A stretch of 64,000 nt of DNA from Methanoregula sp. (GCF_028712425.1 NZ_JAQTQD010000005.1:69779-133778); one strand, 5' to 3'. Positions 44,480 through 54,158 are shown, counted from the stretch's first letter. Numbers and translations are program-made. Notes: generated by a model not told the origin, from the letters alone.

Positions 44480-44701
44480 TGTACCCACGCGACCCCCCTG
44501 ATGGTCTTTCCTTGCCCAGACCTTGTTTTACGACGGGGATGGTTACTGCGGAGCATATATCCCGGGGCGGGTGGAGGGGGGTCGCATGGGTACAATCCTT
44601 GTTTTCCAGGCCCGGTCCGGAGCTCGGGATCAAATTTTTATGACGGGATACCTGATGCTCACAGAGGATTCGGACCCGAGATGTGTACCCATGCGACCCC
44701 C
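44480..44701. repeat. Three alternating inverted repeats upstream of gap
   Basis: Copy A at 44480-44498 begins TGTACCCACGCGACCCCCC, copy B at 44576-44594 is its reverse complement with one mismatch, and copy C at 44684-44701 is a perfect 18-bp reverse complement of B. B can pair with A or with C but not both. An inner stem CTCGGG (44623-44628) with CCCGAG (44675-44680) would extend the B-C hairpin. The 354-bp gap between tsr3 and gap holds no gene. Confidence 0.85.
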
Positions 44702-44816
44702 GGGCCTGCCAATGTCTCTTTAAGCGGGGCATCGTTTATGGACATAAGGGTTTTTTCCTGTCAGGCATGCGTGCGTTTCGCATAGTTTTTTCCCATCCGG
44801 CGCAATGTACGATTGT

Positions 44817-45848
44817 ATGATCAAGGTTGCCATTAACGGGTACGGGACCATCGGCAAGCGCGTGGCCGATGCTGTAGCCGCCCAGAAGGACATGAAGGTG
44901 ATCGGCGTCTCCAAGACCCGGCCGAACGCAGAGGCATTCGTGGCAAAGCAGCGCGGGTTCCCGCTTTATATCGCCGACCTCTCCAAAAAGGAGGCGTTCG
45001 AAAAGGCTGGCCTGAAGGTTGCCGGCAGCGTGGAGGACATGTGCAAAGCTGCTGATGTTATCGTGGATGCTACGCCGGGAAAAGTCGGTGCAACGAACAA
45101 GGCCTTGTACGAGAAACTGGGCAAGAAGGCTCTCTGGCAGGGGGGAGAGGAGCACGAACTGGCAGGATTCTCCTTTAACTCATCGTGCAACTACAAGGAC
45201 GCCATCGGCAGGCAGTTTGTCCGGGTGGTCTCGTGCAACACCACGGGCCTGTGCCGGATCATTAACGAGATCGATAAGGAATACGATGTCTCCCATGTCC
45301 ATGCCATCATGGTCCGCCGCGGATCAGACCCCGGTGAGATCAAGAAGGGGCCAATAGACGCCATCGTCCTCGACCCGGTCAGCGTCCCCAGCCACCATGG
45401 GCCGGACGTCCTCTCAGTCCTCCCTCACATATCGATCACCACTATGGCCATGATTGTGCCGACAACCATGATGCACATGCACGCAATCCAGATGACCACG
45501 AAGAAACCGGTTATCAAGGAGCGGGTCATCGAGCTCATCAACAAGCACCCCCGGCTTGGTCTCATCAAGAAGACGGCGGGGCTGAAGAGCACAGCCGAGC
45601 TCAAGGAGTTCGCGATGGACCTCGGCCGCCAGCGCTCTGATCTCTGGGAGAACTGTATCTTCGAGGAATCTATCTATGCAAACAAGAACGAACTCTGCTT
45701 CTTCCAGGCAATCCACCAGGAGGCTGATGTTGTTGTGGAGAACGTAGACGCAATCCGCGCCATGATGGGCAGCGAGAATGATGCAGCCAAGTCCGTTGCA
45801 GCCACGAATGCAGCACTCAATTTCAAAACAATCCAGAATAACCATTAA
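44817..45848 (+). CDS. gap: Glyceraldehyde-3-phosphate dehydrogenase, archaeal type II
   Basis: 343 residues. The Rossmann motif is VAINGYGTIGKRVADAV, the catalytic Cys is in SCNTTGLCR, and the archaeal phosphate-site and HHGPDV region follow. It is the phosphorylating archaeal type, probably working toward gluconeogenesis in a methanogen. The ATG at 44817 directly precedes the first beta-strand; an ATG at 44805 would add four residues. The upstream region contains the three-copy inverted repeat. Confidence 0.94.
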   Translation: MIKVAINGYGTIGKRVADAVAAQKDMKVIGVSKTRPNAEAFVAKQRGFPLYIADLSKKEAFEKAGLKVAGSVEDMCKAADVIVDATPGKVGATNKALYEKLGKKALWQGGEEHELAGFSFNSSCNYKDAIGRQFVRVVSCNTTGLCRIINEIDKEYDVSHVHAIMVRRGSDPGEIKKGPIDAIVLDPVSVPSHHGPDVLSVLPHISITTMAMIVPTTMMHMHAIQMTTKKPVIKERVIELINKHPRLGLIKKTAGLKSTAELKEFAMDLGRQRSDLWENCIFEESIYANKNELCFFQAIHQEADVVVENVDAIRAMMGSENDAAKSVAATNAALNFKTIQNNH

Positions 45849-45873
45849 CTCCCTTCATAACCCATTCTTTTTG

Positions 45874-46815
45874 ATGGACGCATACGAGCGTGTTACCCGG
45901 AACATTGTCGAAGTCGTCACCGATGACGATCTCCGGGCGCTTCTTTCACAGCCGACAAAACGGGTCTATGCCGGCTACGAGCCGAGCGGTGAGATCCACC
46001 TCGGCCACCTTGTCACGATCAATAAACTGGTCGACCTCCAGGCAGCGGGTTTCGAGGTCACCGTTCTGCTCGCAGACCTCCACGCGTTCCTGAACCGGAA
46101 GGGGACGATGGAGAAGGTCCGCGAACTGGCCGACTACAATAAGCGCTGCTTCGAGGGGCTGGGGCTGAAGAGCGTAAAGTATGTTCTCGGATCCGAGTTC
46201 CAGCTCGACCGGGAATACCAGCTGCTGGTGCTCCGGCTTGCGCAGGAGATCACCCTGAACCGGGCAACGCGGAGCATGGACGAGGTCGGCCGGCAGATGG
46301 ACGCCCCCACGGTCTCCCAGATGATCTACCCCATCATGCAGGCTGCCGATATCGCCCTGCTGGGTGCCGACGCTGCGGTGGGGGGCATCGACCAGCGGAA
46401 GATCCACATGCTTGCCCGGGAGCACCTCATTAACTTCGGGTACAAGGCTCCTGTCTGCATCCACACCCCGATCCTGAACGGGCTGGACGGCAAGAAGATG
46501 TCGTCATCGCAGGGGAACTACATCTCCGTTGCTGATACCGAAGACGAGATCCGGAAGAAATGCCAGAAGGCGTTCTGTCCCCCTGAAATTGCAGACAATC
46601 CCATTCTCCAGATCTTCCAGCACCACGTCTTCCCCCGGCTCCCGGAGATCACCATCAAGCGGCCGGAGAAGTTCGGCGGAGACCGCTCGTTTGGCAGCTA
46701 TGCCGATCTCGAAGCGGCCTATGGGAAAGCCGAGATCCACCCGCTCGATCTCAAGAAGGCCTGCGGAGAATCCCTCGTCGAGATCCTTGCACCCGTCCGT
46801 GACTATATCCAGTGA
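45874..46815 (+). CDS. tyrS: Tyrosyl-tRNA synthetase
   Basis: 313-residue class I synthetase. The HIGH-type motif is EPSGEIHLGHL, the KMSKS motif is GKKMSSSQG, and tyrosine-recognising residues sit in AGYEPSG and in QMIYPIMQAADI. Length and sequence fit the archaeal/eukaryal form, which lacks the bacterial C-terminal S4 domain. It begins 25 bp after gap and the next gene follows after 32 bp, so gap-tyrS-rio1 may be one unit. Confidence 0.95.
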   Translation: MDAYERVTRNIVEVVTDDDLRALLSQPTKRVYAGYEPSGEIHLGHLVTINKLVDLQAAGFEVTVLLADLHAFLNRKGTMEKVRELADYNKRCFEGLGLKSVKYVLGSEFQLDREYQLLVLRLAQEITLNRATRSMDEVGRQMDAPTVSQMIYPIMQAADIALLGADAAVGGIDQRKIHMLAREHLINFGYKAPVCIHTPILNGLDGKKMSSSQGNYISVADTEDEIRKKCQKAFCPPEIADNPILQIFQHHVFPRLPEITIKRPEKFGGDRSFGSYADLEAAYGKAEIHPLDLKKACGESLVEILAPVRDYIQ

Positions 46816-46847
46816 ACTGCAGGACATGAGAATACCGGTGGCACCAC

Positions 46848-47636
46848 GTGAAAAAGGAGACAAACATCGACAAAAAACTGGAGCGGTTCGACCAGAAGCT
46901 CGAAGAGATGGGCATCCGTATCAAGGATGCCAATGATCTCAAAGTGAGGGATGATGTCTTCGATGAGATCACCCTTCTTTCCCTGTACAAACTCGTCCAC
47001 AAGAAATGGCTCTCGGTTCTCGGGGGATCGATCAGCACCGGCAAGGAAGCAAACGTCTTCTATGGTGAGCGTGACGGGGTTCCTATCGCCATCAAGATCT
47101 ACCGGATCCGCACAGCGAATTTCACGACCATGAGCTCGTACATCGTCGGCGACAGGAGGTTTTCGCACGTCAAGAAGGCAAAGAAAGAGCTGATCTTTGC
47201 CTGGACCCGGAAGGAGTTCTCCAATCTTGCCCGGGCGCGGGAGGCGGGCGTTGCCGTGCCGGAACCGTTTGTCTGGGACCGGAATATCCTGATCATGTCG
47301 TTCATGGGCGAGGGAGAGACTCCCTGGCCTCAGATCCGGAATGCACACCTGCCGGACCCGGCGGATACCTATGCCCGGATTATCAGCGATATTGATACCT
47401 TGTACAACAAGGCTGAACTGGTCCATGCTGACTTAAGCGAGTTCAATATATTGTACGGAGACCAACCATATCTCATAGACATGGGCCAGTCGGTCACCCG
47501 CGATCATCCCCGTGCCCTGCCGTTCCTGATGAGGGACATCAAAAATATCAACCGGTTTTTCAAAAACCGCTGCGAGACCCGGGATGAGGTCGAGGTCTTC
47601 AATGCCGTGACCGGATTGAATGTTGCAGAGCCATGA
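46848..47636 (+). CDS. rio1: RIO1-type atypical serine protein kinase
   Basis: 262 residues, GTG start. Kinase features are the flexible nucleotide loop STGKEANVF, the catalytic loop VHADLSEFNIL (Asp and Asn) and the metal-binding LIDMGQS in place of DFG, all diagnostic of RIO kinases. RIO1 acts as an ATPase or kinase in the last steps of small ribosomal subunit maturation. The neighbouring KH-domain gene belongs to the same process. Confidence 0.95.
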   Translation: MKKETNIDKKLERFDQKLEEMGIRIKDANDLKVRDDVFDEITLLSLYKLVHKKWLSVLGGSISTGKEANVFYGERDGVPIAIKIYRIRTANFTTMSSYIVGDRRFSHVKKAKKELIFAWTRKEFSNLARAREAGVAVPEPFVWDRNILIMSFMGEGETPWPQIRNAHLPDPADTYARIISDIDTLYNKAELVHADLSEFNILYGDQPYLIDMGQSVTRDHPRALPFLMRDIKNINRFFKNRCETRDEVEVFNAVTGLNVAEP

Positions 47637-47690
47637 TGCCGGCCTGGAGCGCCCTATGAACCACCACACCGTACAAGGGAGAGATACGCT

Positions 47691-48236
47691 ATGATGCAGG
47701 AGATAAAAATCGCCGGAAACAGGGTTGGCGTGCTGATTGGAAAGGGCGGCGCCACCAAAAAGGAGCTGGAGACAAAGACCCACACTACCATCACCATCGA
47801 CAGCAAGGAAGGCCTCGTCAAGGTTGAAGGGAGCGACGAGAACACCGTCTCGCTCCTCAGGGCTGTTGAGATCGTCAATGCCATCAACCGCGGGTTCTCG
47901 CCCGAGCGGGCGTTTGAGATGATCGAGGACGAGGACCTCCTCCTTGAAGTGATCGACCTTGCCGGTATGGCAGACAATCCCCGCCAGCTTGACCGTCTCA
48001 GGGGGCGGATCATCGGCAAGGACGGCCGGGCCCGCGAACAGATCGAGGACATGACCGACGTCGAAATCTCGGTGTTTGGCAAGACCGTCGCCCTGATCGG
48101 GTATCCCGAGCAGCTCAAGACCGCCCGGGCAGCCGTGGATATGCTCATCGAGGGGGTTCCCCATGAGAACGTCTTTGCGTTTCTTGACCGGAAGAAGAAA
48201 GAGGCCAAACAGGACATGATCAGCTACTATTACTGA
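47691..48236 (+). CDS. KH-domain protein, Pno1/Dim2-like
   Basis: 181 residues with two KH domains: GVLIGKGGATKKELE (about residues 13-27) and GRIIGKDGRAREQIEDMT (about 104-121), ending ISYYY. Archaeal homologues of Pno1/Dim2 bind the 3' end of small-subunit rRNA and work with RIO1 during pre-40S or 30S assembly. The gene lies 54 bp after rio1, a linkage conserved in euryarchaea. Two ATG codons (47691, 47694) are adjacent. Confidence 0.92.
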   Translation: MMQEIKIAGNRVGVLIGKGGATKKELETKTHTTITIDSKEGLVKVEGSDENTVSLLRAVEIVNAINRGFSPERAFEMIEDEDLLLEVIDLAGMADNPRQLDRLRGRIIGKDGRAREQIEDMTDVEISVFGKTVALIGYPEQLKTARAAVDMLIEGVPHENVFAFLDRKKKEAKQDMISYYY

Positions 48237-48382
48237 GGATTTCCAAAAACAGAATTTCGTATTTATGTATATTGGTGCATTTCCTGTGGAAAATAATTTG
48301 ATTAAAAGGTTAGATTTCTCAAAAAGAACTGAAATATCGGCTTTTTTCAGTGGAATTAAAGGGGTCATTTCCAGGGTGTGAC

Positions 48383-50545
48383 ATGCAGATATCTGAGCTC
48401 CCCCTTCCGGAAAACCTGAAACAGCAGTACCTTGCAAAGGGAATGCTGGAGCTCTACCCGCCCCAGGCAGAATGCGTTGAGCGGGGGATGTTCGAGGGCA
48501 AGAATCTGCTCGTTGCCATCCCCACCGCAAGCGGCAAGACGCTCATCGCCGAGATGGCAATGCACAGCCATATTGCGCGGGGAGGGAAGTGCCTTTATAT
48601 CGTCCCCCTCAAAGCGCTGGCAGGTGAGAAGTTCGAGGAGTTTGGCAACAAGGGCGTCCGCGTTGGGATTGCCACCGGTGACTTCGACCGGCGGGATGAT
48701 ACCCTGGGGAAAAACGACATCGTCGTTGCTACGAGCGAGAAGGTCGACTCCCTCCTGCGCAACAATGCCCGGTGGATTGCAGACATCACGCTCCTTGTTA
48801 TCGACGAGGTCCACCTCATTGATTCCGAACGCCGCGGGCCGGTGGTCGAGATGGTCATAGCGAAGATGCGACACCGGAACCCGGCCATGCAGGTGATCGG
48901 GCTCTCGGCCACCGTCGGCAATCCCAAAATCCTTGCCGGGTGGCTGGATGCGGAACTGGTCACCAGCACGTGGCGACCGGTCGACCTCCGGCAGGGTGTT
49001 TTCTGCAATGACCGGATCCACTTCCGGGAGGGCGAGCGCCGGGTTAAGGTGGTTTCAAAGAACTTCGATGACATCAATCTCTGCCTGGATACCATTGCCG
49101 AGGGGGGCCAGTGCCTGGTCTTTGTCTCATCGCGCCGCAATGCCGAGGCCTTTGCGAAACGAGCTGCCGGGGCGATCAAGAGCGAGGACCCGGGCCTGAA
49201 AGAGTCTGCACAGGAACTGGAGAAGACCGCCGAGACCGAGATGGGCAAGACGCTTGCCGCCTGTGTTGCCCGGGGGGCAGCATTCCACCATGCCGGGCTC
49301 AGCCGGCCGGAGCGGGCGATTGTCGAGGCGGGATTCCGCAACGGCCTGATCAAGTGCATCTCCTCAACCCCGACACTTGCCGCGGGGCTGAACCTCCCTG
49401 CCCGCCGGGTGATCATCCGCGATTACCTCCGGTTTGCCGCCGGCGAGGGCATGCAGCCGATCCCCGCAAGCGAGTACCACCAGATGGCGGGGAGGGCCGG
49501 CAGGCCCCGGCTGGACCCTTATGGTGAGGCAGTGCTCATTGCAAAGGACGAGGGGCAGGTCGAAGAGCTGTTCGAGTACTACATCGATGCACCCCCCGAA
49601 GAGGTCCACTCGAAGATTGCCGAGCCGACCGCGCTCTACACCCATGTGCTCTCCCTCATCGCCTCCGGGTTTGCGGGCACGCGAAACGAGCTCCTCTCCT
49701 TCATGGACAGGAGTTTTTACGTCCACGAGCACCGGCAGGGCAGGCTGATGCAGAAGGCGGTCGATGCCGCACTGAAATTCCTTGTTGACAATGATATGAT
49801 CCTCGAGGTTGGCGAGCACCTCGGGTCCTCGGAGTTCGGCACCCTGGTATCGAGGCTGTATATTGATCCCCGGAGCGCCGCCCTGATCGTTTCCACCCTC
49901 AGGAAAACAAAAGACTATTCCGATACCGGGCTGCTCCACCTCATCTGCAGCACACCGGACATGCCCCGGCTCTATGTCCGTAACGCGGACCGCGGTGCCC
50001 TCGACAGGATGCTGGACGAGCATGAAGGCGAGCTCTGGCTTGAGATGCCTTATGAGGAGGAGGATCAGGAAGAGTACTACCGGTCTCTCAAGACGGCGAT
50101 GCTCCTCTCGGACTGGGCTGACGAGATGCCCGATGCCCGGATCTGCGAACGGTACTCTGTTGGGCCGGGGGATGTGTACGGTATGGTGGAGAGTGTGAAC
50201 TGGCTGCTGCATGCCAGCGGGGAACTCGCCCGTATGTTCGCCGGGACCTTCCATCCCAGGATCCGCGAGTTCGAGACCTGCATGAAGAACGGGATACGGC
50301 GCGAGCTCCTCCCGCTCGTGAAGCTCCGGGGAATCGGGCGTGTCCGTGCCCGCCGGCTCTTCAACAACGGCATCACCTCCCCCGAGGCGGTCCTTGATGC
50401 GGGGATCGGGGCAGTGACAAAGCTGATCGGGAGGGGTATTGCCGAGCAGGTGTTCGCCCAGCTGGAACGATCGGGGCGGGGCTTGTCTGTACAGGCTGAA
50501 GAAGATACCCCGGCAGGACAGTCAACGCTCTCTCATTTCGGGTGA
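48383..50545 (+). CDS. hel308: Hel308 DNA helicase
   Basis: 720-residue superfamily 2 helicase of the Ski2-like Hel308 type, which unwinds lagging-strand DNA at stalled forks with 3'-5' polarity. Visible motifs are Q-like [30 protein letters not shown] region [16 protein letters not shown] and [12 protein letters not shown]-terminal helix-hairpin-helix residues are [16 protein letters not shown]. The ATG at 48383 matches the family's Q-motif spacing. It has an AT-rich upstream region and is followed 4 bp later by cgi121. Confidence 0.95.
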   Translation: MQISELPLPENLKQQYLAKGMLELYPPQAECVERGMFEGKNLLVAIPTASGKTLIAEMAMHSHIARGGKCLYIVPLKALAGEKFEEFGNKGVRVGIATGDFDRRDDTLGKNDIVVATSEKVDSLLRNNARWIADITLLVIDEVHLIDSERRGPVVEMVIAKMRHRNPAMQVIGLSATVGNPKILAGWLDAELVTSTWRPVDLRQGVFCNDRIHFREGERRVKVVSKNFDDINLCLDTIAEGGQCLVFVSSRRNAEAFAKRAAGAIKSEDPGLKESAQELEKTAETEMGKTLAACVARGAAFHHAGLSRPERAIVEAGFRNGLIKCISSTPTLAAGLNLPARRVIIRDYLRFAAGEGMQPIPASEYHQMAGRAGRPRLDPYGEAVLIAKDEGQVEELFEYYIDAPPEEVHSKIAEPTALYTHVLSLIASGFAGTRNELLSFMDRSFYVHEHRQGRLMQKAVDAALKFLVDNDMILEVGEHLGSSEFGTLVSRLYIDPRSAALIVSTLRKTKDYSDTGLLHLICSTPDMPRLYVRNADRGALDRMLDEHEGELWLEMPYEEEDQEEYYRSLKTAMLLSDWADEMPDARICERYSVGPGDVYGMVESVNWLLHASGELARMFAGTFHPRIREFETCMKNGIRRELLPLVKLRGIGRVRARRLFNNGITSPEAVLDAGIGAVTKLIGRGIAEQVFAQLERSGRGLSVQAEEDTPAGQSTLSHFG

Positions 50546-50549
50546 TTGT

Positions 50550-51077
50550 ATGGATAGCTCTGAAAACCCCTGTGAAATCCGGGCTGCCCTGTGCTTTATT
50601 ACGGATAAGGCGGAATTTCTCCTCCGGCTAAAAGAGGTGTCCCGGCAGTTTCAAGCCCACATCATCTGCTTCAATGCCGATATGCTCGCAGGAAGACGAC
50701 ATGCGGAGATGGCCGTGTATCATGCAGTCCGTTCATTTGAGCGGGGGGATTCGATCTCAAATACCCTTGAGATGGAGGCACTCCTCTATGCGGCAGGGTC
50801 ACGGCAGTGCAATGTCGGCGCATCGTTCGGGATCCACAATGGTGAGAACCATCTCTGGATCTGCTGTATTCCCAGCCCGGAGGGCGTCTGGCAGGCCCTT
50901 GAGCGGGAGTTCTCATTCCTGCAGGACAATTCCTGGGATCAAATCAACGGGGAAAAACGGGATCTCCTCATGAAGTTGTTCAGGATCCCGCAAACGGAGC
51001 TTGCGTCCCTTGAGAGCCCCTGCCGGATCCGTGATCTGGTCCTTGAACGTGTTGCCCTGCTTGAGGTCCTGCGATAA
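50550..51077 (+). CDS. cgi121: KEOPS complex subunit Cgi121-like
   Basis: 175 residues. The family core FNADMLAGRRHAEMAVYHAV followed by ERGDSISNTLEMEALLYAAGSRQ matches Cgi121/TPRKB, the KEOPS subunit that binds the CCA end of tRNA and Bud32 during N6-threonylcarbamoyl-adenosine synthesis. The distance of 4 bp from hel308 suggests a shared transcript, a pairing seen in other euryarchaea. The ATG at 50550 is the only reasonable start. Confidence 0.9.
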   Translation: MDSSENPCEIRAALCFITDKAEFLLRLKEVSRQFQAHIICFNADMLAGRRHAEMAVYHAVRSFERGDSISNTLEMEALLYAAGSRQCNVGASFGIHNGENHLWICCIPSPEGVWQALEREFSFLQDNSWDQINGEKRDLLMKLFRIPQTELASLESPCRIRDLVLERVALLEVLR

Positions 51078-51154
51078 TCCGTATGGATTGTCCGGACTGA
51101 ACCGGCATTCTGATCGGGCCTGTTTCCGTTCAACGCATCTTTCACTGTATCTGG

Positions 51155-51643
51155 TTACAGGTTTGCATGAGAGAGGATATGGGTAATTTCCGGAACTATC
51201 AGTTCGGTTGTTGCAAGAGTTACTGCGGGGGTGGAGCCGGGAATACAGAAGATTGCGTTTCCCTTACATATCCCGGCCACTGCGCGGGTGAGCATCGCGG
51301 CCGTACCAATCTGCTGGATACTTTTCATCCGGAAGAATTCACCGAATCCCTCGATCCGTTTTTCCAGGAGCGGTGAGATCGCCTCTATCGTGCAGTCATC
51401 GTGGGTCAGGCCGGTCCCCCCGTTGATGATAATGCAGTTAGCCTGTTTCATTGCCTGGAACCAGGCATCGCGGATGTCCTCGATCCGGTCGGGAACGATG
51501 GTATAATAGGTAACGAGAAAATTCTTGTCCTCAAGGATCTGCCTGATTGTTTTTCCGCTGGTGTCGTTTTCCCGGGTTCTTGTAGTGGAGACGGTGATGA
51601 TGGCTGCTGTAATTTCAAGGGACCGGGCATGGGCGTGGCTCAT
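51155..51643 (-). CDS. moaB: MoaB-type molybdopterin adenylyltransferase
   Basis: 162 residues of the MogA/MoaB family. The fold signature is IITVSTTRTRENDTSGKTI, then IIINGGTGLTHDDCTIEAI with the conserved Gly-Gly-Thr-Gly and Asp pair, and FCIPGSTPAVTLAT. It adenylates molybdopterin before insertion of Mo or W, needed for formylmethanofuran dehydrogenase and formate dehydrogenase in methanogens. It is transcribed away from the origin region. Confidence 0.93.
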   Translation of the reverse strand: MSHAHARSLEITAAIITVSTTRTRENDTSGKTIRQILEDKNFLVTYYTIVPDRIEDIRDAWFQAMKQANCIIINGGTGLTHDDCTIEAISPLLEKRIEGFGEFFRMKSIQQIGTAAMLTRAVAGICKGNAIFCIPGSTPAVTLATTELIVPEITHILSHANL

Positions 51644-51900
51644 AATACTCTGATGTTATCTGTCCCGGATTAAGAGAATTCTGGATTGGTTTGAAGGAAT
51701 TGCTCGCGCTGCCTGAATCCGTTTCGTATTTTTTCCAGTTTTTCCTGCAGGATTATCCCGGAAAATTTCCGTGATTGGTGATAAATCCTGCCAAAAGGTA
51801 ACTTCTCCCGTGGAAGAAGATTGGGAAAAGAGGGATTATTAGTAATCCTCTTCCATTAAAACTGGTTTTTTTCTGATGAGCTTATTATTGTCAATAGCCG

Positions 51901-52294
51901 GGACCCCTTTGTTTCTTCTGGAGTAGCTTTTGGCAGGTCCGGCATCTAATCATTGTGCGGACCGATACAGGACTTTGGGTTGCGATCATTGCCAGGCCAT
52001 TCCGTTTGTTTTATATAGTATTAAAGATATATTGTGAAATGGCTGTTATTTTCAAAATATCAACAAAACAGGTGTTGATGTTATTTTTGCTCCACAGGAA
52101 ATAAAGGGGTCTCCCCCACAACACTATTAAATCCTCTGTTACATTGCTCGGCAATATCGGAGTAAACATTAGTGTTAAAGATGTAAAGAATCAACAGGAA
52201 TTGAAATTAAAAAAACCCAAAAAATTTTGCGTCAATTCAATCCAAATTAAAAAAGAACGAATAATCACGCGATCTCCATTGGAAATAAGGGGGT
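51901..52294. other. Predicted replication origin with three ORB-like elements
   Basis: The 720-bp gene-free AT-rich gap before orc1/cdc6 holds three 21-bp elements of the form CTCCA, three variable bases, then GAAAYAARGGGGT. One is on the minus strand (51903-51923) and two on the plus strand (52090-52110 and 52274-52294). The inverted pair flanks an AT-rich segment (about 52004-52089) that could be the unwinding element. The motif and layout match archaeal origin recognition boxes, which Orc1/Cdc6 binds. The rest of the gap (51644-51900) shows nothing I can name. Confidence 0.85.
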
Positions 52295-52304
52295 TTATAA
52301 ACCC
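52291..52304 (+). promoter_or_regulatory. Palindromic TATA box of orc1/cdc6 overlapping an ORB element
   Basis: GGGTTTATAAACCC is a perfect 14-bp palindrome whose first four bases are the end of the third ORB element. Its centre is about 68 bases before the ATG at 52365, so the transcript would start near 52323. Orc1/Cdc6 bound at the ORB should block TBP here. Confidence 0.6.
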
Positions 52305-52364
52305 TCACCCAAACCGATCGTTATTTAGTCTTAACTCACTAATCCTCAGCTCCTCAGTGTGACT

Positions 52365-53660
52365 ATGCCGGAAACAGATGACCCCTCAACGGGACTATTC
52401 AAAAAATATCTCACCAATAATCGCATTTTTAAAGACCGGGAAGTACTGCGGCACTCCTACCGCCCCCAGATTCTGCCACACAGGAAACCCCAGATCGATG
52501 AAGTGGCCTCCATTCTTGCCCCCTCCCTGCGAAATGAGACCCCCTCCAATATTCTCATCTACGGTAAGACAGGAACTGGTAAGACGGCGTGTGTCCGGTT
52601 TGTCGGCTCGGAGCTTGAAAAGGCGAGCAGCAAGATGGGGACGCTTTGCAGGATTGTGCACCTGAATTGTGAAGTGATCGATACCCAGTACCGGGTCCTG
52701 GCCCAGATCGCAAAATGCCTCGATGTAGTCGATGAGATGTCGAGTGACAAGACCCGGACCCACATCCCGATGACCGGGTGGCCGACCGACCAGGTGTATG
52801 CCGAACTGAAGAATCAGCTGGAGGCCGGTGGCGGGGTCCTTGTCATCGTCCTTGACGAAATCGACAAACTTGTTAAGAAGAGTGGTGATGACACCCTCTA
52901 CAATCTGACAAGGATCAATGCCGATCTGAAAAATTCTAAGGTATCCATTATCGGCATCTCCAACGACCTGAGCTTCAAGGATTTTCTGGACCCCCGCGTC
53001 CTCTCCTCCCTCTCTGAGGAAGAGATCGTATTCCCCCCGTATAACGCGCCCCAGCTGGTGGACATCCTTGCCCAGCGCGCCGAGCAGGCGTTTGTCGCCG
53101 GTGCAATCGCCGAAGGGGTAATCCCGCTCTGCTCAGCACTTGCCGCACAGGAGCATGGCGATGCACGGCGGGCACTCGACCTCTTCCGGATTTCCGGGGA
53201 GCTTGCTGACCGGGATGAGGTGTCCAAACAGGTGACGGAAGCGCATGTCAAGCAGGCTCAGGCCAAGATCGAGACCGACAGCATGATAGAGTGTATCGCA
53301 ACGCTGCCAACCCAGAGCAAGCTGATCCTGTATTCCATGCTCATCCTGGAACAGCTGGGACAGAATATCTTTACGAGCGGCGAAGTCTCACGTATATATC
53401 AGGACATCGCCCCGAGCATCGAGCTCGATGTGCTCACCCACCGGAGGATAACCGACCTGATCTCCGAGCTGAATATGCTCGGCGTCATCAACACCCGTGT
53501 CGTGAGCCGCGGGCGGTACGGCAGGACCAAGGAGATGTGGTTCGATGCCAACACGGGCAAGATCCGCGAGGTCGTTTTAAAGGACACGCGTCTCAACGGC
53601 CTCAAGGATCTCGATGTCTCCCAGATGGAAGCCAAGTGGCTCAAGACCTGGTTCAGGTGA
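52365..53660 (+). CDS. cdc6: Orc1/Cdc6 origin-binding initiator
   Basis: 431-residue AAA+ protein. Walker A is GKTGTGKT, Walker B is VIVLDEIDKL, sensor 1 is IIGISNDLSF and the arginine/sensor 2 region is EHGDARRALDLFRISGE. The C-terminal about 130 residues form a winged helix (TSGEVSRIYQDIA, THRRITDLISELNMLGVI) that reads ORB elements. It recruits MCM at the adjacent origin. The ATG at 52365 is preferred; a GTG two codons upstream is in frame. Confidence 0.96.
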   Translation: MPETDDPSTGLFKKYLTNNRIFKDREVLRHSYRPQILPHRKPQIDEVASILAPSLRNETPSNILIYGKTGTGKTACVRFVGSELEKASSKMGTLCRIVHLNCEVIDTQYRVLAQIAKCLDVVDEMSSDKTRTHIPMTGWPTDQVYAELKNQLEAGGGVLVIVLDEIDKLVKKSGDDTLYNLTRINADLKNSKVSIIGISNDLSFKDFLDPRVLSSLSEEEIVFPPYNAPQLVDILAQRAEQAFVAGAIAEGVIPLCSALAAQEHGDARRALDLFRISGELADRDEVSKQVTEAHVKQAQAKIETDSMIECIATLPTQSKLILYSMLILEQLGQNIFTSGEVSRIYQDIAPSIELDVLTHRRITDLISELNMLGVINTRVVSRGRYGRTKEMWFDANTGKIREVVLKDTRLNGLKDLDVSQMEAKWLKTWFR

Positions 53661-53663
53661 ACT

Positions 53664-54158
53664 ATGACGGATGAAAAGGATCTCGAGCTCCTCCGCATCC
53701 TGGAGGAGAACAGCCGGCTGTCGACAGAAGAAATAGCGACTATGACCAGCCTCGCCGCAGCCGAGGTTGCACGCCGTATCGGGGCCCTTGAAGCCGCCCA
53801 GGTCATCAAACGCTACTCAACGGTAGTCAACTGGGAGAAAGCCGGAAACGGGGAGGTCTCGGCCATCATCGAGCTGAAAGTGAGCCCCGAGCGCGATTTC
53901 GGGTACGACCGGATTGCCGAACGCCTGTCACGGTTCCGCCAGGTCAGGAGCCTGCGCCTCATCACCGGTACCTATGACCTCCAGCTCATTGTTTCCGGGA
54001 AGAATATGCAGGAAGTGTCACGGTTTGTCTCCGAGCATGTGGCCCCCATGGACCGGATCCGCGAGACGGCCACGCACATTATCATGAAGTCGTACAAGGA
54101 GAACGGCAATGCCTTCTTCGAACAGCCGGAGACGGAACGTCTTCCCTACTGCCCGTGA
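53664..54158 (+). CDS. Lrp/AsnC-family transcription regulator
   Basis: 164 residues. An N-terminal helix-turn-helix (LRILEENSRLSTEEIATM, then AAEVARRIGALEAAQVIKRY) precedes an RAM/ACT-like effector domain (SAIIELKVSPERDFGYDRIAER, LITGTYDLQLIVSGKN). It starts 3 bp after cdc6 and is followed 9 bp later by an aminotransferase, so it may respond to an amino acid made or used by that enzyme. The effector is unknown. Confidence 0.92.
   Translation: MTDEKDLELLRILEENSRLSTEEIATMTSLAAAEVARRIGALEAAQVIKRYSTVVNWEKAGNGEVSAIIELKVSPERDFGYDRIAERLSRFRQVRSLRLITGTYDLQLIVSGKNMQEVSRFVSEHVAPMDRIRETATHIIMKSYKENGNAFFEQPETERLPYCP

Noticed and set aside
44463-44804. Box C/D guide RNA between tsr3 and gap
   Set aside because: There are CTGATG-like words but no properly spaced C and D boxes; the inverted repeats dominate the region.
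51804-51825. A fourth ORB element
   Set aside because: It starts CTCCC, N3, GAAG but lacks the AARGGGGT end; too many mismatches to the other three.
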